Origin: Acidobacteria bacterium RIFCSPLOWO2_02_FULL_65_29
Lineage (GTDB): Bacteria; Acidobacteriota; Vicinamibacteria; Vicinamibacterales; CAVVIG01
Assembly (NCBI GenBank): GCA_001767435.1
Contig: MEKT01000187.1
Location: 1 to 32,400, forward strand
Length of the DNA: 32,400 nucleotides
Direction: 5' to 3'
Shown here: positions 18,322 to 26,091 of the stretch, one piece after another
Layout: the number at the start of each line of letters is the position of its first letter
Position numbering within the stretch: position 1 is the stretch's first letter
Program-made: the position numbers and the translations under genes
The notes under the pieces: model-generated
Seen by the model: only the letters and a program-made list of their open reading frames with translations
Databases searched by the model: none
What the model was told of the DNA's origin: nothing

Positions 18322-18387
18322 AGATTCTCAGATTCTCAACTCCCCAGATTTTCCAAATCCTCAACTCCTCAAATCCTCAAGTCCTCA
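18322..18387. repeat. Reverse-oriented octamer array facing the glgP array
   Basis: The block 18352-18387 holds four 8-base units (AATCCTCA, ACTCCTCA, AATCCTCA, AGTCCTCA), the reverse complement of the TGAGGAKT units at 18125. Before it, 18322-18351 contains degenerate copies (GATTCTCA twice, ACTCCCCA). On the minus strand the array starts about 20 bases after the stop of the gene at 18407-18853. Confidence 0.85.
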
Positions 18388-18406
18388 AATTCCAGCATCC
18401 ATCCGT

Positions 18407-18853
18407 TCATTTGACATTGAAGGTGTAGGTGAAGATGCCCGACGGCGTATCGGCGATCGTCGGCGGAAACTCCCGGACCACAATAGTGCCGGCGCCCGCG
18501 CGCGCGGCAACGAAGTCCAGCAGCACGAGCTCGCTCGTGCCGGCAATGCGCTGCGGATTGGGCAGTTTCTGGGAGCCCGTGAAGGTGAGATTCGGCGACA
18601 CCGATTGCACGGTCCACGTGGCCGGCGTCATCGGCAGCTGGATCTCGACGAGACCGTTGACCGGGACCTCGGCCGGCTTGCAGACGCCCGGCTGCAGCGG
18701 ATCGGCTTGTGGCGGCAGGCAGTTGGCCTGCGTCAGCACCCAGTAGTGGCTGATCGGCGGAGGCGTGGCCTGCGGCTGCAAGTTGGCAGAGACGATGCCA
18801 CCCGCGAGCCCAGCGACGAGCAGCACGCCGGCGGTCAGTCCAGATCGTGACAT
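18407..18853 (-). CDS. Small exported protein of unknown function
   Basis: The 148-residue protein begins with a signal peptide (MSRSGLTAGVLLVAGLAGGI) and should leave the cytoplasm. I chose ATG 18853 because GAGGGGAG precedes it at good distance. An upstream ATG at 18898 adds a poorly convincing 15-residue leader. The mature part has two cysteines (NCLPPQ, GVCKP), a proline-rich stretch and a beta-strand pattern with EIQLPMTPATWTVQSVSPNL, ending IFTYTFNVK. The spacing of 'I.LP....W' and the later 'G.G.IVVREFPP' strands vaguely recalls chagasin-like (I42) inhibitors, but this is weak. It follows the multicopper oxidase gene on the same strand after 97 bases and may be cotranscribed. Confidence 0.7.
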   Translation of the reverse strand: MSRSGLTAGVLLVAGLAGGIVSANLQPQATPPPISHYWVLTQANCLPPQADPLQPGVCKPAEVPVNGLVEIQLPMTPATWTVQSVSPNLTFTGSQKLPNPQRIAGTSELVLLDFVAARAGAGTIVVREFPPTIADTPSGIFTYTFNVK

Positions 18854-18950
18854 GGCTCCCCTCAACCTGACGAACGGCGAACGTCGAATACCGAACACCC
18901 GGACGCCGAACGAAACAGCACGTCGAACGTAGAACGCAGCACGTAGACGG
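18854..18950. repeat. Degenerate TTCGACG-like repeats between two left-pointing genes
   Basis: On the minus strand the 97-base gap is rich in short near-copies of TTCGACG (for example ACGTTCGACGT, GTTCGGCGT, TATTCGACGTTCGCCGTTCG). No perfect tandem array remains. It looks like an eroded member of the same class of 7-base intergenic repeats. The ribosome binding site of the small exported protein lies at its left end. Confidence 0.5.
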
Positions 18951-20555
18951 CTACCGTACCAATGAAAAGGCCGACATCATCCCGTTGTCCTCGTGCGGCA
19001 GGATGTGGCAGTGATACACCGTCCGCGTCAGCACGTCGGCGCGCGGACGCATCAGGATCTTGACCGTGCCTTTCGGCGGCAGGGCAATCGTGTCCCACCA
19101 GACCGGGTTCGCGACGCGCACGCCGTCGTACTCGATCACCTGAAACGGGTTCACGTGGATGTGGAACGGATGCTGGAACACGTCTTCGTTGACGAGCGTC
19201 CACTCCTCGGTCGTGCCGACGCTGATCACCGCATCGTCGCGATCCGGATCGAACACCTTGTCGTCGAGGAAGAACTCCACCGGTGCGTGCAGCGTGCTGC
19301 CGCGGAACCGAACCGTGCGGCGGCGATCGATCTGAGCAGTCGTCAGGTCTTCGGGCGTCAGCAGTCTCGACGGAATCGCCTGGCGCATCCGTCCGCCCTC
19401 GGACACGATGGTCGCGAGAATGTCCTCCGGCATCGCACCGCCCGGATGGCCCTGATCGTACTCGAGCGCGCGGAACTTGTACTCGCCCGGCGCCCCCCCG
19501 AGAATCATCACTTCGACGCGGTTGCCTGGCGCCACGAGGAGCGTCTGCACCGGCCGCGGCGCCGCGAACGTGATGCCGTCCTGGGCGATTTGGTACATCG
19601 TGTGGCCGTCGAGCGAGAGCTTGAACAATCTGTGCGGCGCGGTGTTGACGATCCGCCAGCGTTGCGTTTGGCCGGGGCGCACCGTGACCGTTGGCTGGTA
19701 CACGCCGTTGATGGTGTAGTACATGTCGCTCGGCACCGGTGGAATGGTCGAGAACGGCGCGTGTCCGTGATGGCCCGCGATCGGAATCGGCAGACCCACC
19801 GGCACGTGCCCGTTGTGATCGAGCCAGATCTCGCCGAGCAGCATGATTCGCTCTACCGCGGCCGCGATCAGCGGAATCCGATCCAGGTCTCCTTCGACGA
19901 TGATGGCGCCGGCCATGCCGGCCCAGAGCTGCTTGGCCGTGCTGCCGTGCTTGTGCGGGTGGTACCAATCGAAGCCGGCCGGCTGATCGGGCGGAACCTG
20001 AATCTCGTAGTCGAACGTCTCACCCGGCTTGAACAACAGGAACGGGTTGTCCGCGTTTCCCGACGCCGACACCTGCAGACCGTGCGTGTGGATATTGGTG
20101 TACAGCTGCTCCTGCGGATCCGGCGCGGCGCCGTGCTCTTCGGCCTGGCCGTGCACCATTCTCCGCATCATGTTCATCGACCGCTCGTACACGTCGCCGG
20201 CAAACACGATCTGTTGCGTCGGAAGCGCGCCAGCCGGCAGCCTGAGGTTGTTGATCAGCCGGAACTTCAGCAGATCGCCCGGCTTGATCCGCCAGGTCGG
20301 TCCGTGGATCGTGCCTTCGTAGGTCCCAAGCTCGACCGTCCGGCCCGCCAGCGTGGCCTTCGCTAACTTCATCTCCATCGTCGTCTGAAGGAGTCCGTTC
20401 ACGCTGCGCCGAACTTCGGGCTCGATGAACTCCGGACCTCGAGCGGCCGCTCGCCGCGGGTATCGAGCCGCTGCCAGCAGTCCCGCGAGAACGACGACGA
20501 GAAGAAGGAGAGCGCCCGAGCGGCTGGCTCCGACGCGCAGATGCCGTTTCAGCAT
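18951..20555 (-). CDS. Secreted multicopper oxidase
   Basis: The 534-residue protein has an N-terminal hydrophobic export segment (LLLLVVVLAGLLAAARYP) and three cupredoxin regions. All copper motifs are present: NIHTHG near residue 155, WYHPHKHG near 200, HPFHIHVNPFQV near 463 and YHCHILPHEDNGMM near 516. The HCHxxxHxxxxM motif supplies the type 1 copper ligands including methionine. The substrate cannot be read from the sequence. Bilirubin-oxidase/CotA-like or metal-oxidising activity are possibilities. A strong promoter lies unusually close to the ATG at 20555, and no Shine-Dalgarno sequence is seen, so the mRNA may be leaderless. The small exported protein gene follows on the same strand. 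Confidence 0.94.
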   Translation of the reverse strand: MLKRHLRVGASRSGALLLLVVVLAGLLAAARYPRRAAARGPEFIEPEVRRSVNGLLQTTMEMKLAKATLAGRTVELGTYEGTIHGPTWRIKPGDLLKFRLINNLRLPAGALPTQQIVFAGDVYERSMNMMRRMVHGQAEEHGAAPDPQEQLYTNIHTHGLQVSASGNADNPFLLFKPGETFDYEIQVPPDQPAGFDWYHPHKHGSTAKQLWAGMAGAIIVEGDLDRIPLIAAAVERIMLLGEIWLDHNGHVPVGLPIPIAGHHGHAPFSTIPPVPSDMYYTINGVYQPTVTVRPGQTQRWRIVNTAPHRLFKLSLDGHTMYQIAQDGITFAAPRPVQTLLVAPGNRVEVMILGGAPGEYKFRALEYDQGHPGGAMPEDILATIVSEGGRMRQAIPSRLLTPEDLTTAQIDRRRTVRFRGSTLHAPVEFFLDDKVFDPDRDDAVISVGTTEEWTLVNEDVFQHPFHIHVNPFQVIEYDGVRVANPVWWDTIALPPKGTVKILMRPRADVLTRTVYHCHILPHEDNGMMSAFSLVR

Positions 20556-20564
20556 GGTGCGGTG

Positions 20565-20593
20565 AATGTAATTCGTGGATCCGACGGTGTCAA
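20565..20593 (-). promoter_or_regulatory. Sigma-70-type promoter of the multicopper oxidase gene
   Basis: On the minus strand a perfect TTGACA (20593-20588) is followed after 17 bases by TACATT (20570-20565). Only nine bases separate the -10 from the ATG at 20555, so transcription would start within a few bases of the start codon. Confidence 0.65.
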
Positions 20594-20678
20594 CGAACCG
20601 GCGGTCGCCCTGCGCGAAGACCGCGATTGAGTCTTGTAGCGCTCACGCACTGGATGTAGAGTTTCGGGCGAGTCCGCT

Positions 20679-20801
20679 GTGTTCGCTGCTATTGTCATTG
20701 GAACGTTCATCATCGGCGTGTTCGTCTGGGAGTTCGGCCGCATGTGGTGGATTCAGAACGCCTGGCGCCGCCGCTGGCGGAATCCAGACAAAGACGATTA
20801 G
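20679..20801 (+). CDS. Possible 40-residue membrane protein
   Basis: A GTG-started frame encodes MFAAIVIGTFIIGVFVWEFG, then a tryptophan- and arginine-rich tail (MWWIQNAWRRRWRNPDKDD). One transmembrane helix followed by a positively charged cytoplasmic tail is a typical small membrane protein layout, and the composition is unlike random GC-rich sequence. Ribosome binding is weak, and no homologue is known to me. Its TAG stop lies four bases before a TAGTCGT array. The existence of the gene is uncertain. Confidence 0.4.
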   Translation: MFAAIVIGTFIIGVFVWEFGRMWWIQNAWRRRWRNPDKDD

Positions 20802-20802
20802 C

Positions 20803-20947
20803 TAGTCGATAGTCGTTAGTCGTTAGTCCCGAGTGGCCCGACCAGCGACGAGCACGAGCGATGACCACCCTGACGACCGCGAGCGACGACCTCGAGCCAA
20901 CCACCACCAACGACTAACGGGCGAGTAACGACTAGCGACTAACGACT
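20803..20947. repeat. Pair of opposed TAGTCGT / AACGACT arrays
   Basis: The left arm has four 7-base units (TAGTCGA, TAGTCGT, TAGTCGT, TAGTCCC; 20803-20830), just after the TAG stop of the small ORF. The right arm (20909-20947) has reverse-complement units AACGACT, with AACGACT-AGCGACT-AACGACT in perfect register at 20927-20947. The right arm runs into the 3' end of the cyclophilin gene: its TAG stop (20941-20939) and last two codons are repeat sequence. The centre is GC-rich with loose CGACGAG-type repetition. Confidence 0.9.
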
Positions 20948-21448
20948 AATCTTGATCGTCTGTATCGTGACCGTCTTGATCGGCCGATCCCCCGGCTTGC
21001 TCGTGGGCGTTCCGCCGATTGTCTCCACCACGTCCATGCCCTCGACCACTTCGCCAAACACACTGTGCCGATTGTCGAGCCACGGCGTGGCGGCGAGCGT
21101 GATGAAGAACTGGCTGCCGTTGGTGTTCGGGCCGGAGTTGGCCATCGAGAGCATGCCGGCCTTGCCGTGTCTCAGCTTCGGGCTGAATTCGTCGCCGAAC
21201 TTGTAGCCGGGCCCGCCGGTCCCGGTGCCGAGCGGGTCGCCGCCCTGGATCATGAATCCCGCGATGACGCGGTGGAAGACGAGGCCGTCGTAGAGGGGCC
21301 GCTTCACGCGTTGGCCGCTCTTCGGATCGGTCCACTCTTTGGTGCCCTCGGCGAGGCCCACGAAATTGGCGACGGTGTTGGGTGCGTCCGCGTCGAACAG
21401 CTGCACCGTGAACCTGCCCTCGCTCGAAGTGAAATGCGCGCTCAACAT
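20939..21448 (-). CDS. Cyclophilin-type peptidyl-prolyl cis-trans isomerase (cytoplasmic)
   Basis: The 169-residue protein has no signal peptide and is a single cyclophilin domain: [21 protein letters not shown], the active-site arginine in [18 protein letters not shown], then [20 protein letters not shown] with the catalytic glutamine/phenylalanine region, and [17 protein letters not shown]. It speeds proline isomerisation during protein folding. AAAGAGAG precedes the ATG at 21448. The C-terminal Ser-Arg-stop is encoded by units of a heptamer array, so the array has fixed or replaced the end of the gene. A second, exported cyclophilin is transcribed divergently. Confidence 0.95.
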   Translation of the reverse strand: MLSAHFTSSEGRFTVQLFDADAPNTVANFVGLAEGTKEWTDPKSGQRVKRPLYDGLVFHRVIAGFMIQGGDPLGTGTGGPGYKFGDEFSPKLRHGKAGMLSMANSGPNTNGSQFFITLAATPWLDNRHSVFGEVVEGMDVVETIGGTPTSKPGDRPIKTVTIQTIKISR

Positions 21449-21471
21449 TGATATGCTCTCTTTACGGTGGC

Positions 21472-21545
21472 TCTCAGCTTTCGGCTCTCAGCTTTCAGCG
21501 CGTGCTGTGGAGCTGATAGCTGACAGCTGATAGCTGATAGCTGAT
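21472..21545. repeat. AGCTGAT heptamer array with opposed partner
   Basis: Five 7-base units (AGCTGAT, AGCTGAC, AGCTGAT three times) occupy 21511-21545. At 21472-21499 the opposite orientation appears as CTCAGCT-TTCGGCT-CTCAGCT-TTCAGCG, also with period 7. The two arms face each other across about 11 bases and could pair as RNA in the 5' leader of the left-pointing cyclophilin gene. Confidence 0.85.
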
Positions 21546-21572
21546 CATACCGTTACAATTGGTTTCTGTCGT
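21544..21572 (-). promoter_or_regulatory. Possible promoter of the cytoplasmic cyclophilin gene
   Basis: On the minus strand ACGACA (21572-21567) and TATGAT (21549-21544) are separated by 17 bases. The -35 is only a moderate match. Transcripts from it would carry the AGCTGAT array in a leader of about 90 bases. Confidence 0.35.
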
Positions 21573-21592
21573 GTCTGTGTCTTCGTGGCCCC

Positions 21593-21634
21593 TCGGGATT
21601 CGGGATTCGGGATTCGGGACTCGGGACTCGGGAT
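21593..21634. repeat. TCGGGAT heptamer array
   Basis: Six perfect-register 7-base units: TCGGGAT three times, TCGGGAC twice, TCGGGAT once. It is embedded in the divergent gap between the two cyclophilin genes and sits directly between two CTTCGTG-type blocks. No opposed partner array is visible in this gap. Confidence 0.95.
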
Positions 21635-21644
21635 TGACAACGCT

Positions 21645-21765
21645 CTTCTTCGTGCCTTCGTGTCTTCGTGGCTCTTTTTCGTGCTTTCGTGTTTTCGTGG
21701 CGTGTCTTCGTGGCCAAATCTGACGAACATTTTGGTCTTCTTCGTGTCTTCGTGTCTTCGTGGCC
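21645..21765. repeat. CTTCGTGT octamer repeat block
   Basis: Near-copies of CTTCGTGT, often ending in CTTCGTGGC, occur many times here, with one more at 21581-21588. Some copies are degenerate (TTTTCGTG, CTTTCGTG). A non-repeat interruption lies at about 21715-21735. The block ends three bases before the AAGGAGG ribosome binding site of the exported cyclophilin gene. The same unit recurs at 24585-24727 and, once, at about 25969. Confidence 0.9.
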
Positions 21766-21775
21766 AAGGAGGGTT

Positions 21776-22429
21776 ATGAGATCTCATTCGATGATTGTCG
21801 GAGCAGTAATGGGGCTGGCGGCCCTGGGAACACCGTCTGGCGCGGCGGGTCAGGCCGATAAGGCCAAGCTGGTCACTCCGGCGGCGCTCACCGAAGCGGC
21901 GCCCGCGACGTTCAAGGCCAGTTTCGTCACCAGCCAGGGCACCTTCGTCGTCACCGTGCACAAGGACTGGGCGCCGAAGGGCGCCGACCGGTTCTACAAC
22001 CTCGTGAAGAGCGGCTATTTCGACGAGATCCGGTTCTTCCGGGTGATTCCCAATTTCATGGCGCAGTTCGGCATCCACGGTACGCCGGCCGTGTCGGCGG
22101 CGTGGACGAGCGCGCGCATCACCGACGATCCGGTGAAGCAGAGCAACAAGCGCGGCTTCGTCACGTTCGCGACGGCGGGCCCCAACACGCGCACCACGCA
22201 GCTCTTCGTCAACTTCGGCGACAACGTGGGCCTCGACAAGCAGGGGTTCGCGCCGTTTGGCGAAGTCACGACGGGCATGGACGTGGTGGACAAGCTGTAC
22301 AGCGGGTACGCCGAGATCTACCAGAGAAAGGACTTCGAGCTGCCGCGGTTCATGTCAGAGGGCAACGCGTACCTGACGAAGGCGTTTCCGAGAATGGACT
22401 TCATCAAGACGGCCACGATTACGCAGTGA
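21776..22429 (+). CDS. Exported cyclophilin-type peptidyl-prolyl isomerase
   Basis: The 217-residue protein begins with a signal peptide ([21 protein letters not shown]) and a cyclophilin domain: [40 protein letters not shown] with the active-site arginine, [20 protein letters not shown] and [20 protein letters not shown]. It probably assists folding outside the cytoplasm. The start is ATG 21776 after AAGGAGGG. ATG 21791 is an alternative. Upstream in-frame sequence is translated repeat array and was excluded. It differs from the cytoplasmic paralogue in its longer C-terminal extension ([20 protein letters not shown]). glgB starts four bases after its stop, so the two are probably cotranscribed. 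Confidence 0.93.
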   Translation: MRSHSMIVGAVMGLAALGTPSGAAGQADKAKLVTPAALTEAAPATFKASFVTSQGTFVVTVHKDWAPKGADRFYNLVKSGYFDEIRFFRVIPNFMAQFGIHGTPAVSAAWTSARITDDPVKQSNKRGFVTFATAGPNTRTTQLFVNFGDNVGLDKQGFAPFGEVTTGMDVVDKLYSGYAEIYQRKDFELPRFMSEGNAYLTKAFPRMDFIKTATITQ

Positions 22430-22433
22430 ACGC

Positions 22434-24584
22434 TTGGACAATCCCTTCGCGGTATTGGGTCCCCACCGGGACGCCGAGGGCACACTCGTCATTCGCGCGG
22501 TGCAACCGGCGGCGCGATCGGTCGACATCCATCTGGTCGCGAGCGGCGCGACCCATCCGATGCGTCGCCGAGACGAGGGGATGTTCGAAGCGACGCTCCC
22601 GGCCTCTGCCGGCGCCGGCATTCCCGACTACCGCCTTCGTGTAAGGTTCGGCTCCGGCCAGGAGCTCGAGATCGACGATCCGTATCGATACGGTCGCGTC
22701 CTGACCGATTTCGACCTTCATCTGTTCGGCGAGGGAACCCATCTCCGCGCGTACGACAAGCTTGGTGCGCACCGAACCACCCTCGGCGAGGCCACCGGCG
22801 TGCACTTCGCCGTGTGGGCGCCCAACGCCGATCGGGTGAGCGTGGTGGGCGACTTCAACGGGTGGGACGGCCGCGTGCATCCGATGCGGCTGCTCGCGCC
22901 CTCCGGCGTCTGGGAAATCTTCATCCCCGACGTGCCGGATGGCGAGAAGTACAAGTTCGAGATCCGCACGAAGGCAGGCGCGATCCTCGAGAAGACCGAC
23001 CCGTTCGGCGTCGCGTTCGAAGCGCCGCCGCAGACGGCGTCGATTGTCTACGACCTCTCGCGGTACCAGTGGGGCGACGCCGAATGGATGGGCGAGCGGC
23101 CGGGGCAGGGCGGCTGGCTCGACCGCCCGGTGGCCATCTACGAAGTGCATCTGGGTTCCTGGGCGCGGATGGCCGAGGATGGCGACCGCTTCCTGACCTA
23201 TCGCGAGCTCGCCGACCGGCTCGTGCCTTACGTGAAGGAGATGGGCTTCACGCACATCGAGCTGCTGCCCGTGATGGAGCATCCATTTTCGGGATCGTGG
23301 GGCTATCAGGTGCTGGGGTTCTTCGCACCGACGAGTCGCTACGGGCCTCCCGAAGACTTCAAGCGGCTCGTGGATGAGTGCCATCGGGCCGGCATCGGCG
23401 TGATCCTCGACTGGGTGCCGGGGCATTTTCCTCGAGACGTCCACGGGCTCGCCCGGTTCGACGGCACGGCGCTCTACGAGCACGCCGATCCGCGGCAGGG
23501 CGAGCACCAGGACTGGGGCACGCTCATTTTCAACTACGGGCGAAATGAAGTCCGGAACTTCCTCTTGTCGAACGCGCTCTTCTGGCTCGAGGAGTATCAC
23601 GTCGACGGCCTTCGAGTGGACGCGGTCGCGTCGATGCTGTATCTGGATTACTCGCGCCGCGAGGGCGAGTGGATTCCCAATCAGTACGGCGGGCGCGAGA
23701 ACCTCGACGCCATCGAGTTCCTGCGGCGTCTGAACACGCTGACACACGGCGAGCATCCCGGCACGATCACCGCGGCGGAGGAGTCCACGGCGTGGCCGGG
23801 CGTGAGCCGTCCGGTGCACCTCGGCGGCCTGGGGTTCACCTACAAATGGAACCTCGGCTGGATGCACGACGTTCTGGAATACGCGAGCAAAGACGCGATT
23901 TTTCGCCGCTGGGAGCACAACCTGCTGACCTTCTCCGGCCTCTACATGTTCACGGAGAACTTCGTCCTGCCGCTGTCGCACGACGAGGTCGTGCATGGAA
24001 AGGGCGCGCTCATCGACAAGATAGCGGGCGATGCGTGGCGCAAGTACGCCACGCTTCGCACGCTGTACGGCTACATGTATGGGCATCCGGGCAAGAAGCT
24101 CCTCTTCATGGGTGGAGAATTCGCGCAGTGGCGGGAGTGGAACCACGACCGGAGCCTCGACTGGCATCTGCTCGACGACCCGGCGCACGCCGGGATCCGC
24201 CGGTACGTGCAGGCGCTCAATTCGGTCTACCAGGGCGAGCCGGCGCTCCACGAATGCGACGCCGAACCGTCTGGCTTCCGCTGGATCGACTGCCACGACA
24301 GCGAGAACAGCGTGATCTCGTTTCTGCGCGCCGGCCGCGGCGGCCGCGAGCCCGTGGCGCTGGTCTTCAACTTCACGCCGGTGGCCCGCCACGACTACCG
24401 CATTGGCGTGCCGGACGAAGGCTTCTACGCCGAGCTGCTGAACAGCGACAGCGAGCTCTTCGGCGGCGCCAACGTCGGCAACGGCGGCGGCGTGCCGAGC
24501 GACCTGGTGGCCTCGCACGGCTTCGACCACTCCATCCGCCTCACGCTCCCGCCGCTCGGGTGCCTCATGCTGAAGCGGAGATAG
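22434..24584 (+). CDS. glgB: 1,4-alpha-glucan branching enzyme
   Basis: The 716-residue enzyme makes alpha-1,6 branches in glycogen. It has an N1 module ([20 protein letters not shown]), a CBM48 module ([20 protein letters not shown]) and the GH13 catalytic domain. The nucleophile is D396 in [15 protein letters not shown], the acid is in [16 protein letters not shown] (E449/E450) and the third acid is in [22 protein letters not shown] and [10 protein letters not shown] match GlgB closely. Length is normal. The start is TTG 22434, four bases after the cyclophilin stop and without its own clear ribosome site, which suggests translational coupling. It completes a glycogen pair with glgP. A repeat block begins immediately after its TAG stop. 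Confidence 0.96.
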   Translation: MDNPFAVLGPHRDAEGTLVIRAVQPAARSVDIHLVASGATHPMRRRDEGMFEATLPASAGAGIPDYRLRVRFGSGQELEIDDPYRYGRVLTDFDLHLFGEGTHLRAYDKLGAHRTTLGEATGVHFAVWAPNADRVSVVGDFNGWDGRVHPMRLLAPSGVWEIFIPDVPDGEKYKFEIRTKAGAILEKTDPFGVAFEAPPQTASIVYDLSRYQWGDAEWMGERPGQGGWLDRPVAIYEVHLGSWARMAEDGDRFLTYRELADRLVPYVKEMGFTHIELLPVMEHPFSGSWGYQVLGFFAPTSRYGPPEDFKRLVDECHRAGIGVILDWVPGHFPRDVHGLARFDGTALYEHADPRQGEHQDWGTLIFNYGRNEVRNFLLSNALFWLEEYHVDGLRVDAVASMLYLDYSRREGEWIPNQYGGRENLDAIEFLRRLNTLTHGEHPGTITAAEESTAWPGVSRPVHLGGLGFTYKWNLGWMHDVLEYASKDAIFRRWEHNLLTFSGLYMFTENFVLPLSHDEVVHGKGALIDKIAGDAWRKYATLRTLYGYMYGHPGKKLLFMGGEFAQWREWNHDRSLDWHLLDDPAHAGIRRYVQALNSVYQGEPALHECDAEPSGFRWIDCHDSENSVISFLRAGRGGREPVALVFNFTPVARHDYRIGVPDEGFYAELLNSDSELFGGANVGNGGGVPSDLVASHGFDHSIRLTLPPLGCLMLKRR

Positions 24585-24727
24585 GCCACGAAAACACGAA
24601 GACGACGATCACCGCAGAACGCGCAGAGCACGCAGAGAAGATTCTCAAGAGGCCATAAGAGGCCACAAAAATTCGAAAACACGAAGAAGCCCGTATGATC
24701 TTCTTCGTGCCTTCGTGTCTTCGTGGC
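24585..24727. repeat. Composite opposed repeat element between glgB and the MFS gene
   Basis: From the glgB stop onwards lie GGCCACGAAAACACGAAGAC, then an ACGACGATCACCGCA block, CGCAGAGCACGCAGAG, two AAGAGGCC copies, and a second AAAACACGAAGAAG. The right end is the reverse orientation: CTTCGTGC-CTTCGTGT-CTTCGTGG in perfect 8-base register (24703-24726). The whole gap up to nine bases before the MFS start is repeat sequence. Confidence 0.85.
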
Positions 24728-24735
24728 AATCGGTG

Positions 24736-25908
24736 ATGTCGCTTCGATCCTCCCGGGGCGCCGCGGTCGCCCTCGTCACCCTCGCGACCTTCACCGACAT
24801 CGTCGCGTATTCGATTGCCGTGCCGGTCCTGCCGGACCTGACCCGGCGGCTTGGTGCGTCGCCGACGATGATCGGCCTGCTGTTTGCTTCGTTTGGCGTG
24901 ACGGTGCTGGCCGTGTCGCTGCCGATGGGGGCGCTGTCGGACCGCATGGGCCGCAGGGCGCCGCTCGTCCTCGGGTTGCTCGCGCTGGCGGCGTCGACCG
25001 TGATGTTCGCGTTCGCCGAACGCCTGCCCGCGCTCTTCGCGGCCCGGCTCGTGCAAGGCGCCGCCGACGCGGTGACCTGGGTCGTCGGCTTCGCGCTGCT
25101 GGCGGACCTCTACGGCCCGGCCGAGCGCGGCCGCATCATGGGCCTCGTCATGTCGGGCACCACCTTCGGCTTCATGATCGGACCGACCGCCGGCGGATGG
25201 CTGTACGAGAACGGCGGTACGGAGCTGCCGTTTCTGTGCGTGGCGGCGCTTGCCGTCGTTGTGGCGATCGGGTTTCTGTGGTTGAACATCCCGTCGAAGC
25301 ACACCGACCACGTGCCCGTGCCGATCGGCGCGATCTTGCGCGTGCCGGCCGTGGCCATCTGCTCGGCCGCGGTTGTCGTGATCGGCGGGACCATCGCGAT
25401 GGTCGAGCCGATCCTGTCGTTGTTTCTGGCATCCGAGATCCATCTTGGACCTGCTCGCGTCGGTCTGGTGTTTGGCGGCGCTGCCGTCGTGTCGGCCGTA
25501 CTGCATCCGCTCGCTGGCCATCTGTCCGACCGCTGGGGAGCGCGCCGCGTGACGATGCTTGGCCTCGTGGCGACGAGCTGCGCGCTGCCGCTCCTCGGCC
25601 TCATCACGAGCTTTCCGACGGCCGTGGCGCTCTTCGTGTTGAACACGCTGGCGGTCGCCATCGTGATTACGCCGTCGCTCGCCTATATGGCCGAGGCCAC
25701 GGCGTCGACCGGCGTCGGGTCGTTTGGCGTGGCGTTCGGCCTCTACAATTTCGCGTGGGCGATAGGCCTGCTGGTCGGTCCGGCGCTGGGCGGGTTTCTC
25801 TACGAGCGCATCGGCTTCGAGCGCCTGGTGCTGGCCTGGGCGCCGGCAGCCCTCACGATGACGTTGTTGATCATGGCGGCGGAACGCCGCCCGCGGTCAC
25901 GACGCTAG
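24736..25908 (+). CDS. Major facilitator superfamily transporter
   Basis: The 390-residue protein has about 12 hydrophobic segments. The MFS motif A between segments 2 and 3 reads GALSDRMGRRAPLV and is repeated in the second half as GHLSDRWGARRVTML. Conserved proline/glycine positions (VPVLPDL, GPTAGGWLYENGG, GPALGGFLYERIG) match drug:proton antiporters of the DHA1 group. The substrate is unknown. ATG 24736 is preferred. An in-frame GTG lies at 24733, and earlier starts fall inside the CTTCGTG repeat. No good Shine-Dalgarno sequence is present. Inverted copies of the same repeat block (about 24601-24639 and 25998-26035) flank the gene. Confidence 0.92.
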   Translation: MSLRSSRGAAVALVTLATFTDIVAYSIAVPVLPDLTRRLGASPTMIGLLFASFGVTVLAVSLPMGALSDRMGRRAPLVLGLLALAASTVMFAFAERLPALFAARLVQGAADAVTWVVGFALLADLYGPAERGRIMGLVMSGTTFGFMIGPTAGGWLYENGGTELPFLCVAALAVVVAIGFLWLNIPSKHTDHVPVPIGAILRVPAVAICSAAVVVIGGTIAMVEPILSLFLASEIHLGPARVGLVFGGAAVVSAVLHPLAGHLSDRWGARRVTMLGLVATSCALPLLGLITSFPTAVALFVLNTLAVAIVITPSLAYMAEATASTGVGSFGVAFGLYNFAWAIGLLVGPALGGFLYERIGFERLVLAWAPAALTMTLLIMAAERRPRSRR

Positions 25909-25929
25909 AGCGCTTCGCCGGCGTGTAGT

Positions 25930-25947
25930 GCAGGACTTTAGTCCTGC
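25930..25947. repeat. Short REP-like palindrome after the MFS gene
   Basis: GCAGGAC-TTTA-GTCCTGC is a perfect 7-base stem with a 4-base loop, 22 bases after the MFS stop, followed by CTGCGGCCGGTTGAAGGG. I recall this palindrome type recurring in acidobacterial intergenic regions, but that memory is unverified. Without a T-run it is at most a partial terminator. Confidence 0.6.
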
Positions 25948-25968
25948 CTGCGGCCGGTTGAAGGGAGT

Positions 25969-26035
25969 CTTTTCGTGTTTGGTGGCCGCGCTCATGAGAT
26001 CTCTGCGAGCTCTGCGTTTTCCGCGGTGATCGTCG
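25969..26035. repeat. Inverted copy of the glgB-downstream repeat block
   Basis: This segment carries TTTTCGTG, then GATCTCTGCGAGCTCTGCG and CCGCGGTGATCGTCG. Its reverse complement aligns with 24601-24639 over the ACGATCACCGC and CGCAGAG parts with few differences. Related pieces also appear at 18204-18218 and 18301-18316 in the glgP gap. Confidence 0.75.
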
Positions 26036-26091
26036 TTGACGCCCTTGCGGCGTGCGCCCGATGTACAATTCTCTAGACGGAGGTTCTGTCC

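Noticed and set aside
21495-21767. Open frame translating into repeated peptides such as NPESRIPNPESR and RRHEDTKK
   Set aside because: It is the translation of the TCGGGAT and CTTCGTG arrays, not a protein gene. Stop-free units make such frames long by chance.
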